This document shows positions 1 to 13,854 of a stretch of DNA of 64,000 nucleotides, in pieces. How positions within the stretch are numbered: position 1 is the first letter of the stretch; each line of letters starts with the position of its first letter. Under the pieces are notes generated by a model. It was not told the origin of the DNA and did no database searches. It worked only from the letters and a program-made list of their open reading frames with translations. Source of the stretch: Centroberyx gerrardi (lineage: Eukaryota > Chordata > Actinopteri > Beryciformes > Berycidae); the NCBI RefSeq assembly GCF_048128805.1, contig NC_136010.1:20669480-20733479 (forward strand), written 5' to 3'. The translations under genes and the position numbers were made by a program.

Positions 1-1265
1 CACTCGTACTACAGCACTAGTTATTGCAGTGTTAGCAATTTAGGAATTTAAGCTTATTGTACTGTTGCACTCATTGTAAACTGCTTTGGCAAAGACAATG
101 ATAGAAGGAGAGACCTTGTAATTCGGTACAAGTATAGAGGCTATGGCCATGGCCTCATAGTTAGGAGAGGCAAGATGGAAACAATGTGAAATGGCTGCCA
201 GAAAAAAAAACACCTGTTGGTAACAATACACTGGTGGAACTTTCTAGCAGCACACACTGTGCTTGACAAACCCAAAATATCTGCATTCCACACGACTCCC
301 TGATAAACATTCAGCTCTCTATCATTTACACGGGAGACACACTGACAATAATGGAGTGATTCGTCAACAGATCCCGCAGCATTGTTAGGCACATAAAGCA
401 ATGTTTCACACCATGTCATCCTTATCAGTGTCTCATCATTATTCAGTTTTATGTCGTTACGCTGAAATTATTTAGAAACATTTCGCTCTGCTGGAGACTA
501 GTGACACATTTTATAATGATTAGGTGATACAAAAGCCTCAAAACTGAACATATTGTTCTTTTTGAAGCCGTTGTTGGAATGAACCCTGGAAAAACGATGT
601 GACAGATAGCTGCTGACAGAGCCGTAACCGGCAACAATCTTTGTTCGGCAAACAACAACATCATACGCTGGAAAACGCTGTGAAAACGGCACATTGAGAC
701 AGTAAATACAAATAGACTGTGGAAAAGGTGGCGGAGCTTATTCCTCCACAGTTCGGAGCTTGAACGCAGAGGTGCATTAGGGTCAAAGGGTGATGGACTG
801 AGGGTGAAGTGCTTCCCGAAATAGATAGGGTACGACCCGGTCATCACTCCAGGATCAGGTGAGGATATTCCACTCCAGAGACAAGGAGAGACAGAGAGAG
901 AGAGAGAGAGAAAGAGACAGAGAAAAATAACTCTCCATGTAAAGAAGAAGCAATAAAGGGTCAGGGTGAGTGTTTGTTTTCTTCATAGCATCAGTTCAGG
1001 GGCTGAGTTCATAAATGGCAACACATCACATCCAACGGCTGAAATCAATAATCCGCCTGGCTGTTGTATGAGCAGCGTTAAATAATTGGTGCTAATGGAT
1101 ACTCCAATAGTCACTCCACTGCAGCGTCAATATCACAGAGACACGTCCTTCTGCTTACTTTGAACAGTGAGTAATGTGCATGTGAACTCTCGAGTCAATT
1201 TGCTAGAAAACCTCAGAGAGTTGGCAAGAGGGTGGCTGCTGCCAAGGCCTGGGGGTCTGTTTGTC

Positions 1266-1267
<2 letters not shown>

Positions 1268-1321
<54 letters not shown>

Positions 1322-1322
1322 C
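1268..1322. repeat. (GT)n microsatellite
   Basis: About 26 GT units, followed after a short gap by an (AC)n run at about 1361-1378. Confidence 0.97.
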
Positions 1323-1692
1323 TGGTGTCCTTAAACAGACCAAACCATGCAAACCATGACACACACACACACACACACATGCACATGCAGACCATGGCAT
1401 GGTCTGATTATACAAGACCTCTGGTCCTTTTAGGAGCAAAAACAATCTGCAATTCATCGCCTGGGATTGGCTTATTAGCGGAAAATAGGAAACACCAATC
1501 ACGAACAGAAAACAGAGAGGACAGGCTGTCATAACAGATGCTGTCATGATGTCACTATGGGCTCACTGGCGGCAGAGTTTGCCCTCTGCACGGGCAAAAC
1601 AAGATGAAAAGGGGGGGAACTTGCATTGCCATTCAATACTAAAATCTTCGCTTTTACATGCTTGACCTCATTTTCTAGATGTTATATGCGGC

Positions 1693-1693
<1 letters not shown>

Positions 1694-1749
<56 letters not shown>

Positions 1750-1768
1750 TGTATGTGTGTGTGTGTGT
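1694..1768. repeat. (GT)n microsatellite, interrupted
   Basis: About 24 pure GT units, then GTAT-interrupted units to about 1768. Confidence 0.97.
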
Positions 1769-4587
1769 ACGAACGGGAAGGCGTCCTCCTGGTGTCCTCC
1801 TCTCCTCATGGAGATCAGGGCCTTGGGCGTATGCAGCAGCTCCGGATGCCGCGGCTGACTTAACGGGGATGAGATTGGACCCGATCAATAACCTGTTAGG
1901 GAAGCTAACGAGCAAAGCGAACCAAATTGGCCGGGCAGAGATCCTGACATCCATGAATTCTAATGAGGACACTCAGAGAACCTCATCTCCGCAGAGCATG
2001 ACATCTCTCCATGCGGCGAGGGAGAAGTACACACGATGCATCGATAACAGGGTGAGAAAATGGCTACCTTCCATCTCCCACATAGGGACGATTGCATCTT
2101 CAGACTGACTCTGGTGAGCCACAGGGGATTATTTTCAATCTGTATGCAGCCGTTTTGTCTCAAGATGATTTCCTCCAGTTTTTCTGCCCATGTGTAAACA
2201 GCAATAACCTGTATACAACCTTGCTTATGCCCAGCCGATGTAATGACGGAACTCAATTTGGCCATTTCTGTGACTTTACCTGATAGTGGATTCTTCAGAT
2301 TATTGCTAATATCTACCCTGGCTTTGAGTGTGATACCACACACAGTAACAGGACTGTCTTTGTTCCGCAGACGGACGAAGAAAGCAGCAAAAAAAGAAAA
2401 GAAGACACAACAAAGAAAGCATCCCATGCTCAGACATAAAATACACGCATTCCCCTGTTCCCATGCTAAGGTTTGGCAGAAACACCACGAGTGATGCAGC
2501 TTTGAGAGCAGAAGGGGCCACAGCAGCAGCTGGCTGAGTGGGTGGTTACTGTGAAGGTGTGTTGGGATGGTGGTGGGTTTTATATCCGTTTGATATGAGA
2601 TGCTGTCATGGGCACCAGCAGAATGGCCTAAAATCGATCCTTTGAGGTGGAGCGGCAAGACTAAACAGCTGAGTGGGCTGCGCTGGCAGAATGAGTATTG
2701 ACGAAGGCCCATCAGCACGGGCGCAGGGCCAAGGCTGGGAGTACCACAGCCAACCCAGAGATTGAACTCTGAGATTGAGTGTTCTCCACTGCTTTATTAC
2801 CCATAGAGTAAATAAAGATCTACACTGGAGGAACAGAGATTTGCACAAGAATACACATACAAAGGCAGGCACTCAGCCGTATAGCGCTATTTCTACCCTG
2901 CAAAATAAGCCCCTTGGATATGAGGAGAGAATGAATCAAAGAAAACAACAGAGCCATGCCAGTAAATACACCAGCAACGTCACAGACAAGAGAGATGGCA
3001 AGGAACATCGGCGGACATGGGAGTGAAATTAGAGGGAAGACACAATGGCCGCGTCCAACAGCCTGGAAAGAGCAGCCCATCTCCCTGACTGCGTTCTGTC
3101 TCAAAAGGACACTAGAAGTGTGGAGACCAATCCGGATGTGCCTTAATTTCTCATTCTAATGCACACACACACACGCTGGCAGCTCACACAGAGGAATGGG
3201 AGCAGGTTATTTGCAGACATTAAGATTGGAAAAGCCAACGGTTCTTGTCCACCCTCAGGGCCAAGCGGTAAGTCAGGAATAATAAGTGTCCGTTTGTTTG
3301 AACACTGGGTAGAATCATTTCAGACAGTCACAATGGTGCATCAATACTATTATAATGATTAATGGCAGCGTTGCTGTTTTCAGCCCCGGGATGACTATTG
3401 CTCTCTCATCACAACAACTTCAATCCCACCTCCTTCTCCTCGTCTTCCTTTCCTTCCTCCTTTTCACTCTTTCCTCTCCCTCCCATTGTGTGCACTCCTC
3501 CCCCCCCCCTTGACCCCAATTCCTCTTTCTAAACCTATGCTCCTCGTTCCTTTTTCCTCTCCCTCTTTAAACTCGATACCTCCCTCAAAACAGAATCCCG
3601 CTCAGGAAAAAATGTCCTAGGCACCGATGTGCCAGCTGCCACCTCTCTCTGTTCCCGTTATTGCCTCTGCAGCACCGAGGGGATGCTTCATACAGACCCA
3701 GCCGGGAACCAAGCCACCAAATAGGCTCTCTGCAGAGGGGAGTAAGTGTGCATCTCAATTCAATAACATCAGCGAGTGGCTATCAGATAATCTATCCCCT
3801 GTATCCCTCTATCCACATCTGCACCTGTGTACTTCTTCATCCATTTTGGTCCCCTCTCTCCCACCCGCCCTCTCGGACATCAGTCAATCTCTCTTTTCCC
3901 TTTGAAAAGCAGCTGTAACCAGCTCTCTGTCTGTTCTGTTTCATTGCTGCTCACAGCTACACCAAAGGGGACAATTTCTTAGTTAATCTGCCTGTGGTCA
4001 ATCTGCCCTGACACACACCAGGGTCAGGCGGTGGTGCACTGCTGCTAGAAGCGCATTGTCTTCACATACACTTATGGCGCGATAGCAGCCCACTCCAGCT
4101 CAGCCACCTCCTGCTGTTCGTCTCAGCCTCTCAGGCAGGGGGTATAAACACTCCTTATCAGGAAGTCGGTGGCAGCGCTCAGTCCAGCAAGCAATGATAG
4201 TGTTCATGGATGACAAGAGGGAAACAACTCCCCAGGTGACAATATCTCTTCTCCTTTGCCTGCCTGCTTTGCCAGGACAACACCACCAGCACATCTCTCA
4301 GCCGCTGACTGATTTAGTTTAGCCTGGCATAGGTTAACATGGGTTAATTGCCATTGCCGGGCCATTGATTCTGTCTTAGCTTTACATAGCTTAGCAGTGG
4401 AGGCTATTGTTCCTCATGATAGAGGAGGTGCCAGGCACTGGCCTCTGTTATTTATACGCACTATTTAGAGGCTGACCTCATCTTATCTCGAAAGGGATAA
4501 ACAGCTGCAAGGATGGCTCACTGCTGGAGAGAGACCAATTAGGAGTCAAGCTGAGGAAAGGAGGGCGGGAGTCTCTGAGGAAGAGTC

Positions 4588-4635
4588 TGTGTGTGTGCGT
4601 GCGTGCGTGCGTGTGTGTGTGTGTGCGTGCGTGCA
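4588..4635. repeat. (GT)n/(GCGT)n microsatellite
   Basis: Mixed GTGTGT and GCGTGCGT units, able to form Z-DNA. Confidence 0.95.
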
Positions 4636-5193
4636 CCCCTACACAACGCACTCCCTTTCCACCAGCGGCAACCTGGAGACATGGCTTCTGCTGACATCGC
4701 AGCACGACCACTCAGTGTGTAGAAAGAGCCAGTCTCAGTGAATCAGCACACACTCATCTCCGCTGCCTTTAAACACGGCTGCCAAGTCATGGTGCCTCTT
4801 TTTTCTAAGAAAGCCTGCCAGTGAGAGGCATGGTTCATATGAAAAAGCTATCTTTGTTGCTGGCCTATTCATTACTGCATTGCGGCTCTGTGGACCTGAC
4901 AGCGTTGGCATGGAAGAACGAAGAGGGGGGGATAAACAACAAGCGCTGGGACACCAATGTCACTCCACATCTGGGGGAGACTGCCAACACGGCCTCTCGA
5001 GGGGCGCTCTGCCATTTGCAGGTGGTTGCGCGACTCTGTCTGACATACAAACAAAACGCAACTGTAAAAAGAGTAAGGGCTGTTTTGGCTGGGAGGGAGG
5101 CGGGAGACCAGAGAAGAGCAGAGCCTCCTTCCCCCTCTCCCATCATTCATTTGTTTCCTCTGGGTTGGACTGAGTTTGTCTTTCCTGCACTTT

Positions 5194-5254
5194 GGAGGAG
5201 GAGGAGGAGGAGGAGGAGGAGGAGGAGGAGGAGGAGGAGGAGGAGGAGGAGGAG
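5194..5254. repeat. (GGA)n trinucleotide repeat
   Basis: About 20 GGA units on the plus strand within magi3 intron 1. It creates spurious poly-Arg, poly-Gly and poly-Pro frames. It is a polypurine tract with triplex potential. Confidence 0.95.
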
Positions 5255-5644
5255 CAGAGAGAGGCGAGACAGGAGGAGGCAGAGTTGCAAAAGAGTGTCG
5301 GAGAAGAGGGAGTGGACTAGGAGAAGTGCGAGGCGGTGCAGGGCGGTGCTGAGCCGGAGCTGCAGAAGGAGAGGGCTGTGCCAGGGAGTGACGGAAGGAT
5401 AAAAAAAAGAGAGGAAAGAGGCGCGCTTTGGTATTCACAGCAGCTGCTGCCGTCTGGGGCCTCAGAACGCCCATCCGCTCGCACTATCCTTCCCTCCCTG
5501 CTGACCGGCTGGCAGGATGGAGGGATGGAGGGCTGGAGGGCGGAGAAGTGTGACAGGTTTAGGGAATGAGCCTGGAGAGCAGCCGGTGGGAGGGGATGAT
5601 GGGTGGATGTCACATCAGGTGTACCGCCACAGTAACCATATACA

Positions 5645-5650
5645 CACGCG

Positions 5651-5684
<34 letters not shown>
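5645..5684. repeat. (CA)n microsatellite
   Basis: Interrupted CA units with TATA and CG interruptions. Confidence 0.95.
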
Positions 5685-6137
5685 GAGGGATGCAGCAGGT
5701 AGAGTAGACAGCAGACAAGGATGCCAGTGGAGCTCTGTTAGCACTGGAATGTTGAGTGGCCTCCATGCTGAGGACTGGGGGGCCAGAGGGTGGATAAACC
5801 CAGGACTACAACAAAGCTGGTGTTTTTTCAAAGTGGTTTTTCATTACAATTCTCATATTGACAGAAATCTCTCCGCAGCTCTTCCATGCACTCAAATAGG
5901 ATGGCGACTTTGGAACCTAAGCTGTGTGGTTGTGTATAGGCTGAGAAAGCTACCGCCTGACACACACCGCACACACACACAGTGTGACAGCTTGACAAAA
6001 TGAATTGTACATGGCTGATTTCCTCTGACACCATCATAGGCAACTCTTTAAACAGAAACTCTTGCAAAAGAAACAGAGTGAAACCAGTTTTATTACATTT
6101 TCTAAACGACTGTAGGCATGTGAAAACATCTATTTAG

Positions 6138-6245
<108 letters not shown>

Positions 6246-9200
6246 CTAATGCTCTTACTATATGATAACATTTCATGATCCACTGGTGGACCAGCAAAAC
6301 ATTTATTTTACCAACTTGGAACCCGGCAGCAATAAAGTTTTCATTGCAGCTTTGGTCTTCTGTAGTGGTTTGTTGCGATGCTATATTAAATGGGGAGCAC
6401 CCACGTTCCTATAAAGTATCTTCTTCGGGAAAAAAAAGTTCAGACAAACTTGTGCTGCATTACAGAAGTACTTGGGAGACAGGTAGTCATTGGAAGTGGA
6501 ACAGACGTTACATTTAGTCTGGTGAAAAGCCGCAGTACCAGAGAGACCCTGACAGCTCCTCTCAGCTGGTTTAGAGCAGCTTAGTTATAGAAGCCCTGAC
6601 TGCACTGTGGGGGAACCACATTAACACAGACTGTGTGCTTACCGCTCTGCTGGGCTGGTGGTGGCAATGTGATGGTGATGGTGATGTGAAGTGTTAGCCT
6701 TAATATCACATCACTAGCCAGCAGAAAAGAAAAAAACTGGGCTTGTCTATTCAGTATAGATCTGGTTTCACTCTACTCTAAATAAAAAATGAGCAAATGA
6801 TGGGTTCTTACAGGAAAATTTCACCCAAAAACACTTTGGCACTGTTAATAAACAGCTATTGGTGATGTACCTTGGATTTCTGGGTCCATTTTGTTGTTTG
6901 GTGGTGTATTTTTCCTATTCCTGCAGATAACAATGGAGCTTCAATGGAGTTTGATAGCAAAAAGCAGGGGGTTGTCGAAAGGCATTCTGGGAAATGGAGG
7001 AATTCACTAACTGAAGTAGAAGTAGATGAGGCAGGTTGAGGCAAAGAAGGTACAACAAAAAAGTAAATTACACCTCTTAATCACAATATAGCTCCTGGAA
7101 TGCATTGAACATCACAGATTGATGATACACAACAGTGTAAGAGAATCTGAGGGTGGATTTTTCCTCTAAGTTTGTCCCTGTAGGAGAAACTCCAACAGGT
7201 GCAATTTAAGATCCTTTGCAATTATCTCCCACTCAATTATTGAAGCTTATTCTTAGCAGGATTCTTTTATCTTCAGGAACCTTTTCTTGGCTCTTTTGCA
7301 AAAAAGGATTCCCCACATGAAAAGAGTCCAAACAAAAAAATCCTTGTGGATGCTTTATTTTTCACTGTGCATACTAGGATAAAAGCCCTGTGTGGAGATA
7401 CCTGAGCAGAAGTACTTTACTTATCCATAGCTCTCTTTGCTTAATGAAAACAATAAATAAAATACTGAACGCAACTCACTTTTATTGCCTCTCCCTGGGT
7501 ATTAAGCTAGGTATGATTGTATGAAATTACACATTTTTGCAGTCCATTTGTCACTGGATTGGGGAAGTGACTGAGTGCTGGGTTGCTGAGATACACTCTA
7601 AATAAAAATGCTCCTCTGCACCTTCAACAGTCCTGAGGCTCCCCAAGAGTCGTGACTGCATCCCATTCATCTTCTAAGTAGAAAAAAAAAAAAAAGAAAC
7701 AGTTCACCTCTGAACTGAGAAATGTTCTCTTTATTTGAGATCCGCTACACCTGGAGTTGCTCAGTATTTTAACACAGCATCTTTGGATCATTGCTTTGCT
7801 ATTTAAACTTATCCAACTATGCAAGATGGCACCAATAAACATTCATATAAATGATGGAGCATTATGCTCCATGTTGTAATGAATGGGACCATTACATTGA
7901 CGCATCACTCTACCTAACTGAGCTACAATCATGATGCCACTATAGCTCATATTGTATTATATTTCAGCATACTTATCTACCTAAGTTACCCTAAGGATTC
8001 TTTGTTTTTGTTGACAATTAGCTAATGTTTTAGTCTATACTATCACACAGTGGAACACTTAACACTACAGCAAATGTAAACAAGCACTAAGAGAAAGTAT
8101 TGACAAAGAACTTGATACGTGGCTTTAAATTATGTGACAGCCAGTAGACAATGCTGAGTTGGGATGGGGCCTGATGTGAATATTTATTTTCCATCTGCCA
8201 GCCCTTTCCTTCAATAATCTATACTGCATTCAATCTATGGCTGAGATACTCTCATCTCTGGCCTGGGGACGAGACTTTCATAAAAAAAAAGAATGGAAAA
8301 TGTTTCTTTAAAAGCCCACAAAAACAGTTCTTGTAAACAGAACCCGGGAAAACTTATGATATACTTGAAATATGTATATGGGCTCTGAAAAGTATAGATG
8401 TGAAGCATGCGTGTGAAGCATGTTCCAGGACTGGAGTACTAAATGGACTATCCATTAAGCCCAATGAGGCAAAAACAAGCCGACCAAAGTCTGTTCACAG
8501 CATTAATCAATGAGCCACCCACTCAATAGTCTCTAAGCTGCAAAAGGTATCTCCTATCACTATGCATTTCCACTCTATCCTCTCCTCAAGGTTATTGCCT
8601 ACTGCCTGGCTCCTCTCTCGCTGTGGGTGCAGCATACCGAGTACAGGGTCTGGTCTGGAGCCAGAGCGGCACTCTGGACAAACCTCTGTTTTCTGGTCTG
8701 GCTATACAGAAGTGTAAGAGTAAGTCTTAGCTGTAGTGAAAGCACAAAATCATATTCAATTTGGCTGGAAGCCACAGGTGTAATTCTCATGGCAAAGCAA
8801 TGTAGTTCAGAGGATGGGCGCCCTCCCCCCTAATACCTTCAGTAGGAATACAGGTGTTATTAATCAGCAACCGCACTTGATAACACACAAACGCAGATGG
8901 ATTGTGCACTATTTACAAGATTTATTGTCAATGATAATGCAATAAGCTATCAATGTGAAATAAGGAGCAAAGATGCAATGCACTGGGGAGGGAAGTGAAG
9001 AAAAGGAAGGGATGAGGAGGAAAGATGCCGGAGGAATGTGAGACTGTGAGTCGAGTGTGAAATAATGTAGCAAAGGAGAGAAAACACCAGAGACAAGGAG
9101 GAATAGTGGAAAGTGATGAGAGGGCATAATCGAGTGAGAGAAGAAGATAAAGAAAAGAGAAGGTAAGCAGCAGGGAAAGAGGGAAAGACAATTTTCAGCA

Positions 9201-10302
9201 GGGAGCTACACTCAAATAATGTAAATGCTTTCCTTGCAGGCTGATGTAACTTTTTTGCTGTGTTGTGCAAACACGAGGCACACAAGCAACGTTGTGCTGC
9301 GACAGGCCTACAATAATGCTATGATTCGTTAGCCACTGTAGTGACGACTTTAAGAAAAAGACACCCAAACCCTTAACAGAAAGCCTTATATTAACCCCAA
9401 ACTCAACTAGCTATCTCCTAGCACTTACCCATACCCCAGCTTTGTTCTGTCATGAGAACTGAAGTTTACATCCACACCAGTCATCTAACATCTGATCCCC
9501 CCCCATCAGCCACCTCGTCTTGGCATGGAAGAGCCATCAATGATGGATGACGCATGAATTAATCATGAGAAAGGGGACAGAGATATAAACATACAGTGAG
9601 GCCCCAAGGGGAACAGCACAGCCTATGGCTAGTAGTCTCCACAGGTCCAAGTCCAGCTTTAGCATCACTATATGGAATACCATTATATAGTACACGGTAT
9701 ATATTGTATTGCTTGTAATATCCTTGGAATAAACTTTGTAGAATTGAGATTAATCCCTCTTTCACCTATCTTACCTAATAGGCCAACATGCTGCTCTAGT
9801 GTTACATTTCTGCCAGACTTGGGTCTTAAGTTAAGTAGTTCAGTTTCCAAAACAACATTTTGTAGACTGAGAAAGAATGTTTGAAGCAAATGCAAGGACA
9901 AGCGGTTAGACCAGTACTGAGGAGGAAAAGGTTTCTTCAGTCTTATTAACCAGAAATGACCTACAACATATGCAGCACTACAGTTTGTGTGATCCTACCA
10001 TCTCTGCAAAATACTGCTACGCCAACAGGCAAACCTACGGTGTGGGAGAAGGATCAATCCACTTTGCAGCAAACGACCACAGAGCAGAAATGCCTGTGAG
10101 AGCCGAGGTGTCAACCTGTGTCGCCAGGCTAGCGCAGCATCCACAGGATTTAAGGATATAGACCTAATTGATTCAATTAGACTTGGACCCACCTCAAGGC
10201 TGCAGGCAGGCCTACATTGGCAAGCTGGCAAGGCAACCATTAACAAATCCCAGCTAAGTGTTTGTAAAGTGCCTCACCCTGCAGAGCCTCAATCAAATCC
10301 AT

Positions 10303-10330
10303 CCACACACACACACACACACACACACAC
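10303..10330. repeat. (CA)n microsatellite
   Basis: About 13 CA units. A further short (CA)n lies at 10940-10961. Confidence 0.95.
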
Positions 10331-11175
10331 GTCCCTTCTGTCCCGCAGGACTAGTGAGTTGGAATGTCAGTATATTATGACACATTTTACACACTTTCCC
10401 TGCATTGTAATTAGGGCTGTCTGCAGGCCATGAAGAAGTACATGCAAATTGCTAGTAAGTCATGAAATAAGACGCACATAAATCCAATAAACAAGCTTTT
10501 AGCAGAGCTTAAAGGCAGTGAATTATGATAGTATGAAAGTAGCGTGTGTACTTGTGGCTGGGGGGTGTCACAGGAGCACCGAATAAGACAAACAACACCT
10601 GTGCATGGATGCAAAGGAGATTACAGACATTAAGTTCAAATGACTGCAAGCATAAAGAAACTTCTGCTGTGGCGCACAGATCCGGGCACAATCACATAAC
10701 CAGGCTGGATCACAGCGCCCAGCGTCCTTCACCTATGGATCGTCTGCTGCTTGGCAGGATTGTATTGCAGCAAAAGCAGCGCTGTAGAGAATGTTATGTC
10801 TCCACATGAGTGGATGGGAGACAGGCAGGCAGACAGACGGAGGCACCACACAGACACACTTAAGTAGCCTTTATTAAAACCGCCTGCTGAATATCGCTAA
10901 TCCTGACCTGTAGACTTGCTCACAAACATACATGAAGATGCACACACACACACACACACACAAATCTGATCCTTCAACACACTGCCCTAGAGGCAAATAG
11001 GGGCTCAGCTGTGATGCTGTAGCCTTTTTCCAAGTCCCTCTTATTTATCCTATTGCAGACACACAGGTTTCAGTGAGCTGAGCTCCTCATTCTTCATGTT
11101 ACTTTGCTGTAATAGCCCCTTTGGAAGCATTGGTTCAATATACTGGACTGTATGTGCAATTCACAACAGTTATGA

Positions 11176-11205
11176 CGTGTGTGTGTGTGTGTGTGTGTGC
11201 GTGTG

Positions 11206-11240
<35 letters not shown>
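11176..11240. repeat. (GT)n microsatellite beside the magi3 exon 1 donor
   Basis: About 32 GT units with two GC interruptions. In the magi3 pre-mRNA it is a CA repeat starting about 70 bases downstream of the first coding exon. Confidence 0.97.
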
Positions 11241-11309
11241 TGATGTGGGGTGGGGGGTGGGGGGCTGAACTTCTTTGCGATTCAAAATGAAGAGTAAACG
11301 GGCACACAC

Positions 11310-11616
11310 CTGGTTTCACAGACTTCAGGCGGATGGGTTCCCGAAAGTGGCGGATGACAGCCAGTGTGTCTCGGTTGGTCAGCCCGCTGACTGGAGTGCC
11401 GTTCACCTCCAGCAGCACGTCCCCGGTGCTGGGAAACCTCCCGACGTGACAAACCATCGCCTCCAAAACCACCTGGCCGAGGTAGGGGAACTCTCCCAGT
11501 TCAGCGCCGCCTCGCACCTCCACCACGGTGCCCAACTCCCCGGCACCCCCCCACGACACGGTACACTCCTGCACTTTGGTGGACCAGTGCTTCTTCTTCT
11601 TCAGTGTCTTGGACAT
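11310..11616 (-). CDS. magi3: MAGI3 first coding exon (PDZ domain 0)
   Basis: This exon encodes the amino terminus of membrane-associated guanylate kinase with inverted domain organisation 3, a junctional scaffold protein. The translated start [11 protein letters not shown] and the segment [20 protein letters not shown] match my memory of vertebrate MAGI3, and MAGI1 differs here. The exon carries most of the first PDZ domain (about residues 18-100), including the GEFPYLG and GDVLLEVNG motifs. It ends in phase 1 after IRLKSVKP at a GTGTGT donor. I chose the ATG at 11616 because it matches the family start. An in-frame ATG 36 bases upstream ([12 protein letters not shown] extension) is also open. 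The rest of the gene lies to the left of the window. A (CA)n run in the pre-mRNA begins about 65 bases downstream of the donor. Confidence 0.93.
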
Positions 11617-12720
11617 TATTGATGTGTCTTGTAAGCCTGGAAAGAAGTCCAAGAACGATTGCCCTTTGACGCAAGACTTCTGATCCTAAAACGCAATGAC
11701 GCACGGAAAAACCATCGCAGATTATAGGAGTTGAGGTGAAGCGATCTGCTTTCTTGTGTTGTATTCCATCCCAGGGAAAGCGGTCCGTTCAAAACAAACT
11801 CGTTCTCTTGATGGGTAATCCTTCCATTGGATCATGCGAGCATCACCTGTCTGCGACTGGGATGCGAGACCTGCGTCAGTGTCGCATAGAAGGAGAGAGT
11901 GCTGGTTCTGATGCTGAGGCGTCTCAATCCCACACCCGTCCGCTACTCACAGTATGTGCACTTTTACAAAGAAATACAGGCTAGACTACTTCACACGGTA
12001 AAAACCCCGATCCTACAAAAAAAGGACGAATCTTGTGAGCCGCAGTTTGTGCGCACCAGAAAGCCTGTCGGTTCCGAAAGCGCGGAATATTCCACTTAAG
12101 ACTCAATTACGTGCCAGCAAAATTGATAACACTGTCAGGGGAAAAACACTGGAAGACTTCAAAACGATAAACTTGACTCCCCAAAAGACAAAATCAACTG
12201 TTGCGTAAATTCACGTTCGGTGACAGCTCTTCATCCAAGCGCACTGGAGAGGCAACTTTACACCGCGCACCTGTGCTGCTGTCCTGCCCTCCTGTGACAT
12301 CAGCAAGACAGTCCTTGGAAACGGAAAAACATACCTGGCCCTGCGCTGAACCGGATAGCTGCCTGGTTACTGCAAAATGCTGAAGCCTTGCTCCTTGTTC
12401 TTCAGTGCGCACTTTGCCCGTGCCGTGCCATGCGGTCTCGCCTAGTTCTCCAGAAGCGCAGTGGCTTATTCTCTTAAAAACTACGCAGCAGCATGCAAGA
12501 ACCGTGAACCGATTAGGCAACGCTCCATAACTTTTTTGATCATTTTCTGTGTTGATTTCCTGATTGCAGGGGTGTCTCTCCAATCGGAGTCTGGGGACGG
12601 TGCTAGAGCGTTGCCGTTGAACCAATGGCGAGCGGTAGTGGGCGGGTCTGCTGTGATTGGGAAGTGCTCGCTTTAGTTTCCCTGGTGTGTCAGCCAGGCG
12701 GAGTTCCAACATTTGGACAC
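11617..12720 (-). promoter_or_regulatory. magi3: Putative magi3 5' UTR and promoter region
   Basis: This is the region upstream of the magi3 start codon. It is richer in CpG dinucleotides than the surrounding DNA, especially around 12030-12090, 12200-12260 and 12350-12460. It contains no convincing coding exon. I infer that it holds the 5' UTR and core promoter, but I cannot place a transcription start site or a TATA box. The next gene, styk1, reads in the opposite direction from about 13.8 kb, so this 2 kb gap may be a shared divergent promoter area. Confidence 0.4.
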
Positions 12721-13854
12721 ATCTTTTTACGTGTCAAATGCCCACTCTGGTGGTCTGCCCTAGTGAAATCAATAGCTCAAGTTCAAGTTTATTTATTTAC
12801 AATAGAGCGAAGTGAGGTTTTGTGAACAAAATTAAAGTATAGGCCTACACATCACTCATATGTGTTCCTAATGCACTGGGCTGCGACTTCTGAGTGATAC
12901 TTGCCCCTCAGTAATATAGGTTTACGTTTCTATGTGATGCGTTTGGGGAATTGTAACCTATCCTACACAGGGCTGAAATCCTCTTCCACTGAGAGCATTA
13001 AAGGATTGGCTGGAGGACAATTCCTTGCACAATTGCGCCCTCTTGTGGTTGTAACACCGAGAGGCTGCAACCACTGTTCTAAGCAACAAGCATACCACTA
13101 CACTATTACTTATTTCCTACTAGCACAAAAATGCCAGCTGCCCTCCACGCCACTAAACCATCAGATCTGTCAAAGCCACATTCAACAGATAAGAAAAGTG
13201 TTAAGTGTTAAATATAATAAAGTGGATATACTGGTAAACCTGGGATGCATGCAATGAAAATAGCATATTTTACTACTACATTTATAGTAGAATTTTCCAC
13301 GGGTGAATCCAGAACACACATCTGGTCTGCTAACCCTTTATTATATGCACAGATTTGTGGCTGAATCTTGTTTCTGTGTAAGAACAGCAGTGGGTGTGGG
13401 CAAGACACCTGTTACATTTCTGGTCCCTTGTTAATGATTAACATTCAGTCAACTTTCCCAGTCACCTCCATGGTCATCGCCCTTACAGGCAGAAGGACAG
13501 ACCCAAGCCTGTTCTCCGAAAGCTGTTGACAACGGCCTTGTTGTTGTCATTTTTCATTTCCTCTGCTTCTGTTTTTGGACTCCCTAATTTAAGTTTTCAT
13601 ATGATAAGATTGGAAACATACGATCAGTGGAACATCAGGTGTCAGGTAGGATGGTCTTAAAGTCATTTGTGGCAATTAGACATCATTTTATGCTTTATTT
13701 TTCATTTAAGTGAATTTATTCCATACTTTTAAGTTAATGTTTTAATCTCCACAGGGATAATCTTCTCTGATGTTGATTTTGGAATCATTTCTTCCATCGA
13801 TTTGATCTGCCATTTCTTTCATATGTGAGAAATGCCAGCTACCGGCCGCCCCTT
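12721..13854. other. Intergenic region between magi3 and styk1
   Basis: This is AT-rich DNA between the divergently oriented magi3 and styk1. No convincing exon was found. The last few hundred bases before 13855 probably contain the styk1 promoter and any non-coding 5' exon. A pyrimidine-rich segment ending in CACAG at 13754 could be the acceptor of the exon that contains the styk1 start codon. That would make 13755-13854 5' UTR, with an intron upstream. This is inference only. Confidence 0.4.

Noticed and set aside
449..847. 132-aa open frame on the minus strand in magi3 intron 1
   Set aside because: There is no similarity to MAGI3 or any family I know, no flanking splice logic, and biased composition.
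4821..5402. 193-aa and 200-aa open frames on the two strands around 4.8-5.5 kb
   Set aside because: They owe their length to the GGA repeat, giving poly-Arg and poly-Pro runs. No splice or domain evidence supports them.
12901..13257. 118-aa plus-strand frame upstream of styk1
   Set aside because: No recognisable domain and no junction linking it to styk1 exon 1 in phase. The styk1 start is already family-consistent.
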